Shown: positions 43,468 to 52,708, counted from the first letter of the stretch. The stretch is DNA of 64,000 nt from Sinorhizobium fredii USDA 257 (GCF_000265205.3 NC_018000.1:5136001-5200000); one strand, 5' to 3'. Notes: generated from the sequence alone by a model not told the origin. Program-made: numbers and translations.

Positions 43468-44613
43468 CTATTCGACCAGCTTCCAGCCACCGTCCTTGAT
43501 CTCGAGCATCCGGAAGGCGCTGAGATCGAGGCCGAGGTGATCCTCCGCCGACATGGTGACGGTGCCCGTGGTGCCGACAAGGCCCGATGTGCCTTCGATC
43601 GCGTCGCGGATCGCCTGCGGTTCCGCTTCGCCGGCGCGATTGAGCGCATCGACGAGGATGCGCAGCGCGTCATGCGCGTAGCCGCCGAAGGTGGAAACCG
43701 GCTTGCCCGTCGCCTTCTCGTAGCTTTCCTTATAGGCGGTGACGACCGGGCGCTGCGGATCGCTTTCCGGGAGCAGTTTCGCCACCAGCAGCGCCGTACC
43801 CGGCAAGCGGATGCCCTCGGCCGCCGAGGCGCCGGCAAGTTCGATGAAGGCATCGGAGGCAACCCCGTGCGACTGATAGAAGGGCAGCCCGACGGCGAGC
43901 TGTTGGTAGTTGCGGGTGACAATCGCCGGCCCTTGGCCAAATCCGGCATTGAGGACCGCCTGCACGCCTTCCTTCCCCTTGATGTTGGTGAGCTGCGGCG
44001 TCATGTCGGCATCGCTCGGCCCATAGGTTTCGTCGGCCAGCACCTCGATGCCGTAGTCGCCGACGATCTGCAGGCACTGCTTGTGCATCGATGCGCCGAA
44101 GCCGTCGGAGCCGGAGATCATGCCGATCTTGGTGAGGCCGCGGGCCTTCATGTCCTCGAAGATCTTGGCGCAGGCCATGCGGTCGGTGTGCGGTGTCTTG
44201 AAGGTATAGGGGCGGACCGGATCGATGATCTCGATCGCGCCGGCGAGCGAGATGAAGGGGATCTCCGCGTCTTCGAAGACCTGCAGGATCGCCATGGAGG
44301 TGCCGGTCGTCGTGCCGCCGATGACGGCGACGACCTCGTCGTCCTCGACAAGACGGGTGGCGAACGTGCGCGCCTTGTTGGGGTCGCCGCCATCGTCATA
44401 GACGATCAGTTCGATCTTCTCGCCGAGGACGCCGCCTGCGGCATTGATCTCCTCGACCAGCATCTTCAGCGTCTTCGCCTCCGGATCGCCGAGGAAGGCG
44501 GCGGGCCCCGTCTCCGAGAGAGTCGAGCCAATGCGGATATCGGCCATCGCCGGAGCCGTAAGCCCGAGAATAAGCGCCAGCGTTCCAAATGCGGTGGTGG
44601 TGTGCAGTCTCAT
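43468..44613 (-). CDS. Periplasmic binding protein of the Liv-type importer (aromatic acid candidate)
   Basis: A 381-residue type I periplasmic binding protein. Signal peptide residues 1-24 (LHTTTAFGTLALILGLTAPAMA), then IRIGSTLSETGPAAFLGDPE, which is the usual opening of LivK-like proteins. GGAGGAG precedes the ATG at 44611-44613. Proteins of this subgroup bind amino acids, amides or aromatic carboxylates. Because the operon is enclosed by paa genes and no PaaL-type permease is present, phenylacetate or a related aromatic acid is the likely ligand; this is inferred from context. Confidence 0.88.
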   Translation of the reverse strand: MRLHTTTAFGTLALILGLTAPAMADIRIGSTLSETGPAAFLGDPEAKTLKMLVEEINAAGGVLGEKIELIVYDDGGDPNKARTFATRLVEDDEVVAVIGGTTTGTSMAILQVFEDAEIPFISLAGAIEIIDPVRPYTFKTPHTDRMACAKIFEDMKARGLTKIGMISGSDGFGASMHKQCLQIVGDYGIEVLADETYGPSDADMTPQLTNIKGKEGVQAVLNAGFGQGPAIVTRNYQQLAVGLPFYQSHGVASDAFIELAGASAAEGIRLPGTALLVAKLLPESDPQRPVVTAYKESYEKATGKPVSTFGGYAHDALRILVDALNRAGEAEPQAIRDAIEGTSGLVGTTGTVTMSAEDHLGLDLSAFRMLEIKDGGWKLVE

Positions 44614-44674
44614 GTCGGCATCTCCTCCCAAGAGTGCAGGTATTGGACCAATGCAAGTTTAAGATCGGCGCCGC

Positions 44675-46336
44675 CTACGCCGCCATTGGCCGGCGCCACA
44701 TCGCCACGCGGAAGCGGCCGGCGACAAAGGCCGTGTCTGTCAGGCAGGCGTTGCCGGCCGGATTGGCGCCGGTGACGTGGAAATCGCTGAAGGCGGCGCT
44801 CTGATTGACGAAAATGCCGCCGGTCAGATTGACGGACAGGTTCACCCCGGCCGCCGCAAACGCATCAGCCGCCTCGACAATGCGCGTCTCATCGGTGTCG
44901 TAGAGCGCTGCGGTGATGGCGCCCTTGCGGCGGGCAAGCTCGGCTGCATGGGCAATGCCCTGGGCAGCATCGTCCACCGCGACGACGAAAGCGATCGGTC
45001 CGAAGCACTCCTCCTCATGCGCAGAGGTTTGATCGCCTTCTACCGCCAGGATCATCGGAGTTGCGGTTCGTGCCCCCTCGACTCCCACAAGCGGCGTGGA
45101 GCTGCGCAGCAGCCGTCCAAGGCCGCGCCCAGCCTCGATCCGCAGAAGCGTCGCGGGATTGGCGATGGCGCCGCAGACGCCGGCGGCACGAGCCGGATCG
45201 GCGAGCAGCGCATCGACCGCCGCGGCGATGCCGGCCGCTACCGCATCGAAGCTCTTCGGCCCCTCATTGGTTTCGATTCCGCCACGGGGCACGTAGATGT
45301 TCTGCGGCGCGGTGCACATCTGGCCGCTGTAGAGCGACAGCGAAAAGGCGATATTGGCGCACATGCCGGCAAAATCGTCGGTCGCGGCGATGACGATCGA
45401 GTTGACGCCGGCCTCCTCGGTATAGACCTCGCGGCTTGCCGCGTTTTTGCGGACCCATTCGCCAAAAGCGTTGGAGCCGGTGTAGTCGACGATCGCCACC
45501 TCCTGATGCTGCACGAGTTCGCGGGTGATCTCCGCGCCGGGCTCGTCGGCGGCAAGCAGGACTACGTCGGCGGGAAAGCCTTCCTCGGCAAGGACTTCGC
45601 GCGCCACCAGAACTGTAAGGGCGAGCGGCAGAATGGCGCCCGGATGCGGCTTGACGATCACCGTATTGCCGGTGGCAAGGCTGGCAAACAGGCCCGGATA
45701 GCTGTTCCAGGTCGGGAAGGTCTGGCAGCCGATGACGAGCGACACGCCGCGCGGTACGATGCGCCAGTGCTTCTCGAGCACGATCGGCTCGCCCTTGCCC
45801 TGCGGCTTGGCCCAGACGGCGCCCGCGGGTGTGCGCGTCATCTCCGCCCAGGCATAGGCGACGGCTTCGAGGCCGCGATCCTGCGCATGCGGGCCGCCGG
45901 CCTGGAAAGCCATGGCAAAGGCCTGGCCAGTCGTATGCATGACGGCATTGGCCATCTCGAAGCTGATGCGGTTGAGCCGCGCCAGAATCTCCAGGCAGAC
46001 GCCCACCCGCACCTCGGGCGAGGCATTGGCCCAGGCGTGCGCCGCGCCCTGAGAGGCGGCGACGAGGGTCGCGGCTCCGGCGGCCGGATAGGTAATGCCG
46101 AGTGTGGGGCCATAGGGCGAGATTTCGGCCCCGACCGTTCCGTTCCCAGGATGGCCGGGCAGTGCGAAGGGCTTGCCAAGACGGCCGCGATAGGCGGCGA
46201 GGCCGTCCTCCTTGGCGGTTTCGCCATAGATCTTGCCGCTCGGAACCTCGGGATAGGCGGACCAGTAGCCGCGATCCTGCGCCGCCTGCAAGGCTGCGCC
46301 GAGCACCGTGCGATGCCGATCGAATAGCTGGCCCAT
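44675..46336 (-). CDS. paaN: Phenylacetate-degradation aldehyde dehydrogenase PaaN
   Basis: A 553-residue ALDH-superfamily protein of the PaaN type: it has the long family-specific N terminus (RGYWSAYPEVPSGKIYGET), the TFPTWNSYPGLFASLATGN loop, VDYTGSNAFGEW and the nucleophile region SLYSGQMCTAPQNIY. The second Met (46336) is taken as start because GGGAGG is 7 bases before it, against 1 base for the first. Its role overlaps with PaaZ: oxidation of the ring-opened aldehyde. It lies next to the importer and is divergent from paaG, with a TetR-like box between. Confidence 0.9.
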   Translation of the reverse strand: MGQLFDRHRTVLGAALQAAQDRGYWSAYPEVPSGKIYGETAKEDGLAAYRGRLGKPFALPGHPGNGTVGAEISPYGPTLGITYPAAGAATLVAASQGAAHAWANASPEVRVGVCLEILARLNRISFEMANAVMHTTGQAFAMAFQAGGPHAQDRGLEAVAYAWAEMTRTPAGAVWAKPQGKGEPIVLEKHWRIVPRGVSLVIGCQTFPTWNSYPGLFASLATGNTVIVKPHPGAILPLALTVLVAREVLAEEGFPADVVLLAADEPGAEITRELVQHQEVAIVDYTGSNAFGEWVRKNAASREVYTEEAGVNSIVIAATDDFAGMCANIAFSLSLYSGQMCTAPQNIYVPRGGIETNEGPKSFDAVAAGIAAAVDALLADPARAAGVCGAIANPATLLRIEAGRGLGRLLRSSTPLVGVEGARTATPMILAVEGDQTSAHEEECFGPIAFVVAVDDAAQGIAHAAELARRKGAITAALYDTDETRIVEAADAFAAAGVNLSVNLTGGIFVNQSAAFSDFHVTGANPAGNACLTDTAFVAGRFRVAMWRRPMAA

Positions 46337-46369
46337 GTCCATTCCTCCCTGCTGTTGCGTTTATCATTG

Positions 46370-46383
46370 ACTGACCGGTCGGT
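46370..46383. promoter_or_regulatory. Candidate PaaR box between paaN and paaG
   Basis: ACTGACCGGTCGGT, with a perfect 8-base core palindrome GACCGGTC. It matches 12 of 14 bases of the box at 57733-57746. It lies between the divergent paaN and paaG genes, where one repressor could control both. Confidence 0.6.
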
Positions 46384-46435
46384 TTATGCAAGTGTTTTTT
46401 TAGCCACCAAATCGAGCTGGCGCGAGGGAGGAACC

Positions 46436-47227
46436 ATGTTCGAATCCGACACCGTTCTATCGGCGCTTGAGGGCGGCGTGCTGCGCCTGACGCTCAACCG
46501 CCCCGACAAGCTGAACGCCTTCAACGAGGAAATGCATCTGTCGCTGCGCGCCGGCTTCGAACGCGCCCATTCGGACGACAACGTGCGCGCCGTTCTCTTG
46601 ACGGGCGCCGGGCGCGGTTTCTGCGCCGGCCAGGACCTCGGCGACCGCGACCCGCGCAAGGGCGGTACGCCAGACCTCGGCCAGACGATCGAGACCTTCT
46701 ACAACCCGCTTCTGCGGCTGATCCGCAGCCTCGATAAGCCGGTCGTCTGTGCCGTCAACGGGGTTGCCGCCGGCGCCGGTGCCAACATCGCCTTTGCATG
46801 CGACATCACGCTTGCCGCCCGCTCCGCCCGTTTCATCCAGGCCTTCGCGAAGATCGGCCTGATCCCCGATTCCGGCGGCACCTGGAGCCTGCCGCGGCTC
46901 CTCGGCGAGGCCCGCGCCAAGGCGCTGGCGCTGACGGCCGAGCCGCTCGACGCGGAGACGGCCGCAAACTGGGGCTTGATCTGGCGCGCCGTCGAAGACG
47001 CAGCGCTGATGGAAGAGGCGTCCGCCCTCGCCGCGCGGCTTGCGGCCGGGCCGACCAAGGGGCTCGGCATGACGAAACGTGCGATCCAGGCGGCAGCCAC
47101 CAATTCCTTCGACGAACAGCTCGTGCTCGAACGCGACCTGCAGCGCGAAGCCGGCAGGAGCGCCGACTATGCCGAGGGTGTGGCGGCCTTCCTCGAGAAG
47201 CGCAAACCGGAGTTCAAGGGCCGATGA
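46436..47227 (+). CDS. paaG: Enoyl-CoA hydratase/isomerase PaaG
   Basis: A 263-residue crotonase-fold enzyme. LNRPDKLNAFNEEMH, the oxyanion-hole stretch GRGFCAGQDLGDRD and the second loop NGVAAGAGANIAFACDI fit PaaG, with the catalytic-type Asp in PDSGGTWSLPRLLG. PaaG turns the ring 1,2-epoxide of phenylacetyl-CoA into oxepin-CoA and later moves a double bond. GAGGGAGGAACC precedes the ATG. It opens the operon paaG-paaI-paaK and overlaps paaI by ATGA. Confidence 0.92.
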   Translation: MFESDTVLSALEGGVLRLTLNRPDKLNAFNEEMHLSLRAGFERAHSDDNVRAVLLTGAGRGFCAGQDLGDRDPRKGGTPDLGQTIETFYNPLLRLIRSLDKPVVCAVNGVAAGAGANIAFACDITLAARSARFIQAFAKIGLIPDSGGTWSLPRLLGEARAKALALTAEPLDAETAANWGLIWRAVEDAALMEEASALAARLAAGPTKGLGMTKRAIQAAATNSFDEQLVLERDLQREAGRSADYAEGVAAFLEKRKPEFKGR

Positions 47228-47682
47228 TGCACGCGGCAAGACTGAACGCCGATGAACTGGCCAATGCCTGCGCTCGCGTCATGTGGGACGACGATCAGGC
47301 CTCCCAGCGGCTCGGCATGACGCTCGATCAGATCGCACCGGGTACGGCAACAATCTCGATGGCGATCACCCCGGAGATGACCAACGGCCACGGCACCTGC
47401 CACGGCGGCTACATCTTTACGCTCGCAGATTCCGCCTTCGCCTTCGCCTGCAACAGCTACAACCAGCGCGCCGTCGCCCAGCACTGCTCGGTGACCTACA
47501 TCGCTCCAGCCTTCGAGGGCGACCGATTGACGGCGATGGCCAGCGAAATCTCGCGGCGCGGTAGAGGCGGCATCTACGATATCCGCATCACCAACCAGCG
47601 CGGCGAACACGTCGCCGAGTTCCGTGGCCATTCGCGCACCGTCAAGGGCACGCACCTGCCGCAGCCGGACGGTGAATCATAG
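47224..47682 (+). CDS. paaI: Hydroxyphenylacetyl-CoA thioesterase PaaI
   Basis: A 152-residue hotdog-fold thioesterase. The active-site stretch NGHGTCHGGYIFTLADSAFA, with the catalytic Asp, is as in PaaI. The end (VAEFRGHSRTVKGTHLP) also matches. PaaI releases CoA from dead-end hydroxylated phenylacetyl-CoA products. The ATG overlaps the paaG stop by four bases. Confidence 0.92.
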   Translation: MMHAARLNADELANACARVMWDDDQASQRLGMTLDQIAPGTATISMAITPEMTNGHGTCHGGYIFTLADSAFAFACNSYNQRAVAQHCSVTYIAPAFEGDRLTAMASEISRRGRGGIYDIRITNQRGEHVAEFRGHSRTVKGTHLPQPDGES

Positions 47683-47723
47683 GCGTGACGGCTGCCGCAA
47701 CGCTTTGAAAATGCTGCATCACA

Positions 47724-47737
47724 TCTGACGGATCGGT
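47724..47737. promoter_or_regulatory. Candidate PaaR box upstream of paaK
   Basis: TCTGACGGATCGGT matches 11 of 14 bases of the box at 57733-57746 and lies 46 bases before paaK, in the 100-base gap after paaI. A separate control point for paaK is therefore possible. Confidence 0.4.
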
Positions 47738-47782
47738 GACGGTTGCGGATGTCATGCGGGAGGATTTAGGGAGGAGACATTC

Positions 47783-49093
47783 ATGGAAGACCTTTCACCC
47801 CGCCCCGGCGACCTCGAGCCGATCGAAACCGCCTCGCGCGATGAGATCGCCTCGCTCCAGCTCGAACGAATGAAATGGTCACTCGCCCATGCTTATGAGA
47901 ATTCGCCCTTTTACCGCGCCCGCTTCGATGCGGCCGGCGTACATCCGTCAGACCTGAAGACGTTCGCGGATCTTTCGAAGTTTCCCTTCACCACCAAGCA
48001 GGATCTGCGCGAGACCTATCCGTTCGGCATGTTCGCCGTTCCGCGCGAGAAGCTCTGCCGCATCCACGCCTCGTCGGGCACCACAGGCAAGCCGACCGTC
48101 GTCGGCTACACGCTAAAGGACATCGACAACTGGGCAAGCGTCGTGGCGCGCTCCATTCGTGCCTCCGGCGGCAGGCCGGGCGACATCGTCCACGTCGCCT
48201 ATGGCTACGGGCTCTTTACCGGCGGTCTCGGCGCCCATTACGGCGCCGAAAGGCTAGGCTGCACCGTCGTGCCGATCTCCGGCGGCATGACCGAGCGGCA
48301 GGTGACGCTGATGGCCGACTTCAAGCCGCGCATCATCATGGTGACCCCCTCCTACATGCTCTCGATCCTCGACGAGTTCCGCCGCCAGGGGAGAGACCCG
48401 CGCGAGAGCTCGCTCGCTGTCGGCATCTTCGGCGCCGAGCCCTGGACCAACGCCATGCGCGAGGAGATCGAGCAGGCCTTCGACATGCATGCCGTCGACA
48501 TCTACGGCCTCTCGGAAGTCATGGGCCCGGGCGTCGCCAATGAATGCGTGGAAACGAAGGACGGGCTGCATATCTGGGAGGACCATTTCTACCCCGAGAT
48601 CATCGATCCGGCGACCGGCGAGGTACTGCCCGATGGCGAAGTAGGCGAGTTGGTGTTCACGACGCTGACCAAGGAAGGCCTGCCGATGATCCGCTATCGA
48701 ACCCGCGACCTGACGCGGCTGCTACCCGGAACGGCGCGTTCGATGCGCCGCATCGAGAAGATCACCGGCCGCTGCGACGACATGATCATCCTGCGCGGCG
48801 TCAACGTCTTCCCGACCCAGATCGAGGAGCAGATCCTCAAGTGCAGTGGCCTGGCGCCGCATTTCCAAATCGAGCTCACCCGCTCCGGACGCATGGACAA
48901 CATGACGGTCCATGTCGAATGCACATTGGAAGCCGCGGACGAAACGGCCCGCGACGGATCGGCAAGGGAACTCGCCCATCATATCAAGAGCGTCGTCGGG
49001 GTCAGCACGAGGATCGAGGTACACGACCCGGGCGGTGTTGCCCGCTCGGAAGGAAAGGCCAAGCGGGTCGTCGACAATCGACCGAAGGAATGA
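47783..49093 (+). CDS. paaK: Phenylacetate-CoA ligase PaaK
   Basis: A 436-residue adenylate-forming ligase. The P-loop-like motif is HASSGTTGKPTVVGYT (near residue 94), the core motif is YGLSEVMGPG, and the hinge region is RCDDMIILRGVNVFPTQIE. It makes phenylacetyl-CoA from phenylacetate, ATP and CoA, the entry step of the pathway. GGGAGGAGACATTC precedes its ATG. It is followed 95 bases later by the TetR regulator. Confidence 0.93.
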   Translation: MEDLSPRPGDLEPIETASRDEIASLQLERMKWSLAHAYENSPFYRARFDAAGVHPSDLKTFADLSKFPFTTKQDLRETYPFGMFAVPREKLCRIHASSGTTGKPTVVGYTLKDIDNWASVVARSIRASGGRPGDIVHVAYGYGLFTGGLGAHYGAERLGCTVVPISGGMTERQVTLMADFKPRIIMVTPSYMLSILDEFRRQGRDPRESSLAVGIFGAEPWTNAMREEIEQAFDMHAVDIYGLSEVMGPGVANECVETKDGLHIWEDHFYPEIIDPATGEVLPDGEVGELVFTTLTKEGLPMIRYRTRDLTRLLPGTARSMRRIEKITGRCDDMIILRGVNVFPTQIEEQILKCSGLAPHFQIELTRSGRMDNMTVHVECTLEAADETARDGSARELAHHIKSVVGVSTRIEVHDPGGVARSEGKAKRVVDNRPKE

Positions 49094-49188
49094 AAGGCCG
49101 ACAGTCGTGGGAGATCTTTGCGGGAGGACTTTACGGTCCTCCCTTATTCGTGGGAATTGAGCAGGTACAGAGCTAGAGCAGGATCAAC

Positions 49189-49785
49189 ATGGCACGAACA
49201 CGCGCAGTCGACTTTGAGGAAAAACAGCGTGGCATTCTGGCGAGCGCGGCCGCGGTCTTCGCCGAGATGGGCATGGAAAAGGCCTCGATGGCGCAGATCG
49301 CTGCGCACAGCAACGTCTCCAAGGCACTGCTTTATCACTACTATCCGAGCAAGGATGCGCTGATCTTCGACATCATCCGCACCCACCTCAGCGAACTCGA
49401 CGCCGCAATCGAAGTCGCCGATCGGCCTGACCTCGCCCCGGAAAAGCGGTTGCGGCTCCTCGTGCGCCAGGTGCTCGAAAACTACCGCGATGCCGACGAC
49501 CATCACAAGGTTCAATTGAACGGTACGAGTGCGCTTTCGCCGGAGCAGATGGCAGAAATCCACGCCATCGAGCGACGCATCGTCAAGCGATTCTCAAGCG
49601 TGCTCAACGACATTAATCCCGACCTCAACAAAGACCGTCCGCTGTTGATGCCGGTCACCATGTCGCTCTTCGGGATGATGAACTGGGTCTATATGTGGTT
49701 CCGGCCCGACGGTCCCATCAGTCGCGACGACTATGCCGACCTCGCCACCACACTGGTTCTCGAGGGCATCAAGGCGGTGCGCTGA
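49189..49785 (+). CDS. paaR: TetR-family regulator, PaaR-type
   Basis: A 198-residue repressor with a TetR helix-turn-helix at residues 12-58 (ILASAAAVFAEMGMEKASMA; SNVSKALLYHYYPSKDAL) and an all-helical ligand domain. It is located inside the paa locus on the paaK strand. By analogy with PaaR of other proteobacteria it probably releases DNA when phenylacetyl-CoA is bound. The palindromic boxes at 46370, 47724 and 57733 are its likely targets. Confidence 0.85.
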   Translation: MARTRAVDFEEKQRGILASAAAVFAEMGMEKASMAQIAAHSNVSKALLYHYYPSKDALIFDIIRTHLSELDAAIEVADRPDLAPEKRLRLLVRQVLENYRDADDHHKVQLNGTSALSPEQMAEIHAIERRIVKRFSSVLNDINPDLNKDRPLLMPVTMSLFGMMNWVYMWFRPDGPISRDDYADLATTLVLEGIKAVR

Positions 49786-49855
49786 CCTTTCGTTCAGACA
49801 CCAGCTTTCAGGCGGTCGCCCCGCCTTCACCTCCCCGCGTCGCTGCCGCGCTTCG

Positions 49856-51913
49856 TCAGTCTCTCGACTTCGCGACCATCGTCAGCACGTCATACTCAGC
49901 GACGGTCGCGCCCGTCTGATTCGTGACGCGGCAGTCCCAGCGCACTTCGCCATGCTCGGCATTCACCCGCGGATTGATTTCCTTGCAGGTGAGCCGGACC
50001 TGCAGCGTGTCGCCGGGATAGACCGGCGTCAGGAAGCGCAGGTTGTCGACGCCGTAGTTCGCCAATACCGGTCCCGGGGCAGGATCGACGAAAAGACCCG
50101 CAGCAAAGGAGACGATCAGATAGCCATGTGCGACACGTCCGTCGAAGAACGGATTGGCGCGCGCGGCGTCCTCGTCCATATGCGCGTAGAAGGTGTCGCC
50201 GGTAAAACTGGCGAAATGCTCGATATCCGCAAGCGTGACGGTGCGGGTTGCCGTCACCAGCTGGTCGCCGATCCGAAGCTCGGCAAGCGACTTGCGGAAC
50301 GGATGCTCGCCGTCGATGCGCACCTCGGCACCCTCGACCCAGCGGCCGGTGACCGCCGAAAGCAGCGCCGGCGTACCCTGGACGGCCGTGCGCTGCATGT
50401 AGTGCTTGACGCCACGCATCCCCCCAAGCTCTTCGCCGCCGCCCGCCCGGCCCGGCCCGCCATGGACGAGACCGGGCAATGGCGAACCGTGTCCGGTCGA
50501 GGACTTCGCGCTGGAACGGTGGCCGATCATTACGCGACCGTGGAATGGCGCGATGCCGAGCACCAGTTCCTGTGCGATGCGTGAGTCATTGGTGAAAACG
50601 GAGGTGACGAGGCTGCCCTTGCCGCGCTTCACAAGCGCCACGGCTTCTTCCGCCGTGTCATAGGGCATGACAGTGCTGACCGGACCGAAGGCCTCGACAT
50701 CGTGAACCGCCCGCGCTGCGCCCGGCCTGTCGCAATAGAGCAGGACGGGATTGAGAAAGCCACCCGCCTCCGCGTCGCCTGATACAACGAGCGGCCTCGA
50801 GGGATCGCCGACGACGATCTCCGCATCGGCAGCAAGATCGCGAATGCGCGCCCGGACCTCCTCGCGCTGCCCGAGGCTTGCGAGCGGCCCCATCCGCACG
50901 CTCTCGTCGGCCGGGTTGCCGAGGGCGATCTTGCCAAGCCGCTCGTCGAGGGCCGCGATGAGCGCGTCGCAATGGCCGCGTGGCGCAATCACCCTGCGGA
51001 TGGCGGTGCATTTCTGCCCGGCCTTCGCCGTCATTTCGCGCGCGACCTCCTTGACGAAGAGATCGAATTCCTCCGTTCCGGGCCCTGCGTCGAGGCCGAG
51101 TACGGCCGCGTTGAGGCTGTCGGCCTCCATGGTGAAGCGGACGGAGTTTTCGACGATTGCAGGATGCGTCTTCAGCTTGCGTCCGGTCACGGCCGAGCCG
51201 GTGAATGTGACGGCGTCCTGGCCCTCGACATGGTCGAGAAGGTCCCCGACGGAGCCACAGACGAGCTGCACGGCCCCTTCCGGCAAAAGCCCCGTCTCCA
51301 CCATTCGCCGCACCACGAGTTCAGTGAGATAGGCGGTCTGGCTCGCCGGCTTGACGATCGCCGGCATGCCGGCAAGCAGCGTCGGCGCCAGCTTCTCGAG
51401 CATCCCCCAGCAGGGAAAGTTGAAGGCGTTGATGTGGATCGCCACGCCTTCGAGCGGCGTCAGGATGTGCTGGGCCGAAAATGTCCCGTCGCGCGACAGA
51501 GCCTCGACCTCCCCGTCGACGAGAACACGGGTATTCGGCAGTTCGCGCCTGCCCTTCGAGGCATAGGAGAACAGCGTGCCGATGCCGCCTTCGATGTCGA
51601 TCCAGCTATCGGTGCGGGTGGCGCCGGTGACGGACGAAAGCGCATAGAACTCGTCTTTGCGCTCCATCAGCGCCTGCGCGAGCGCCTTCAGCATCGCCGC
51701 CCGTTCATGGAAGGACATACGGCGGAGCGCCGGGCCGGCCTTTTCGCGCCCATAGGCGAGTGCGCCGGCAAAGTCGATTCCGGTGGAATCGATCAGCGCC
51801 ACCGGGGCGCCGGTCGCAGCATCGAGCAGGGCCATGCCTTCCTTCGCGCCCCTCATCCAGACGCCGCCGACATAGCTTTCGAGCCGGCGGGGGCGGTCTG
51901 CCATTACGTTCAT
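49856..51913 (-). CDS. paaZ: Oxepin-CoA hydrolase / semialdehyde dehydrogenase PaaZ
   Basis: A 685-residue fusion enzyme. Residues 1-520 are an aldehyde dehydrogenase domain (NAFNFPCWGMLEKLAPTLLA; FTGSAVTGRKL; nucleophile in KAGQKCTAIRR) and about 535-680 a MaoC-like hotdog hydratase (FTGDTFYAHMDEDAARANP; DGRVAHGYLIVSFAAGL). PaaZ opens oxepin-CoA and oxidises the resulting aldehyde. GGAAGGAAC precedes the ATG. It ends the paaJ-ABCDE-X-Z operon and converges on paaR. Confidence 0.93.
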   Translation of the reverse strand: MNVMADRPRRLESYVGGVWMRGAKEGMALLDAATGAPVALIDSTGIDFAGALAYGREKAGPALRRMSFHERAAMLKALAQALMERKDEFYALSSVTGATRTDSWIDIEGGIGTLFSYASKGRRELPNTRVLVDGEVEALSRDGTFSAQHILTPLEGVAIHINAFNFPCWGMLEKLAPTLLAGMPAIVKPASQTAYLTELVVRRMVETGLLPEGAVQLVCGSVGDLLDHVEGQDAVTFTGSAVTGRKLKTHPAIVENSVRFTMEADSLNAAVLGLDAGPGTEEFDLFVKEVAREMTAKAGQKCTAIRRVIAPRGHCDALIAALDERLGKIALGNPADESVRMGPLASLGQREEVRARIRDLAADAEIVVGDPSRPLVVSGDAEAGGFLNPVLLYCDRPGAARAVHDVEAFGPVSTVMPYDTAEEAVALVKRGKGSLVTSVFTNDSRIAQELVLGIAPFHGRVMIGHRSSAKSSTGHGSPLPGLVHGGPGRAGGGEELGGMRGVKHYMQRTAVQGTPALLSAVTGRWVEGAEVRIDGEHPFRKSLAELRIGDQLVTATRTVTLADIEHFASFTGDTFYAHMDEDAARANPFFDGRVAHGYLIVSFAAGLFVDPAPGPVLANYGVDNLRFLTPVYPGDTLQVRLTCKEINPRVNAEHGEVRWDCRVTNQTGATVAEYDVLTMVAKSRD

Positions 51914-51928
51914 CGCGTGTTCCTTCCG

Positions 51929-52708
51929 TCAGTTCAGATTCAGGGCGGCAAGCTGCGGATCCACGGCCGCCTGCCACGCCGCGAGCAGAGACTCGTTGGG
52001 CGCGTGGCGGAGACCGAGACGGGCGAGCATCTCATAGCGCGCCGAGCCAGCGAGGCCGAAGCTCGCCGCCACGCGCGGCCGCCAGTAGGCAACCGCTTCC
52101 CGCGCCGCCCGCCGTCCCTCCTCCGAAGCGGCGATGCGCATTAGCCCTTCGACCCCGAGCTCGGCGTGGCGTGTCTCGCGCGGCAGGATCGCCCGGAACG
52201 CTTCGGCGAGCGGCTGGTAGGAGACGCGCGCCAGTTCGCCAAGCTGGATGACGACGGCCTTGCCCATGAGCACGTTCATGACGACGGCGTCGACCCAGCC
52301 TTCCAACGGGTAGTGCAGCACCGATAGCCGCATATCGCCGCCCCGGCGCTCCGCACCGATATCGGCATCGCGGGGAAGCCGCTCCGACCAAGGATGGTGG
52401 ACGGCATAACGGGCCGTATCGGCCCCGAAGCTGCCCATGATCTCGAGCACCTTTCCGGCGTGATCGGCCTTCTCCAACACGATGCGCGCCGCCGCGATGC
52501 GCTCCTTGATCCCCGGAGCATCGTTGATGACATCGGCGAAGCCCGCCGACCCGGCGAGCTCGCTATCGACGAAGCTCGCCATCAGCCGCAACAGCTCGCC
52601 GCGATAGCGCGGCGGTGCATTGTCCGGCGAGGTCAGCGCGCCGCCCTGGGCGAGATAGTCCTCGATCGGCATCGTCTCGAACATCGAATCGGACGTCGAA
52701 TTGGACAT
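51929..52708 (-). CDS. Additional PaaA/PaaC-like (PF05138) protein between paaE and paaZ
   Basis: A 259-residue helical protein resembling the phenylacetate monooxygenase ferritin-like subunits. Conserved positions are VLEIMGSFGADTARYAVHHP, LSVLHYPLEGWVDAVVMNVL and PRETRHAELGVEGL, which carries an ExxH motif. The N-terminal ligand set of PaaA (E...ExxH twice) is not fully evident, so a diiron site is uncertain. The ATG at 52706-52708 follows AGGGAGGGG. It is neither PaaA nor PaaC, which both exist downstream of the promoter. It may be a further oxygenase subunit or a stabilising partner; I cannot assign a role. Confidence 0.75.
   Translation of the reverse strand: MSNSTSDSMFETMPIEDYLAQGGALTSPDNAPPRYRGELLRLMASFVDSELAGSAGFADVINDAPGIKERIAAARIVLEKADHAGKVLEIMGSFGADTARYAVHHPWSERLPRDADIGAERRGGDMRLSVLHYPLEGWVDAVVMNVLMGKAVVIQLGELARVSYQPLAEAFRAILPRETRHAELGVEGLMRIAASEEGRRAAREAVAYWRPRVAASFGLAGSARYEMLARLGLRHAPNESLLAAWQAAVDPQLAALNLN

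Noticed and set aside
42616..44775. 719-codon plus-strand frame
   Set aside because: Spans several genuine liv genes in antisense and has Arg/Asp/Glu/Gln-rich composition typical of shadow frames.
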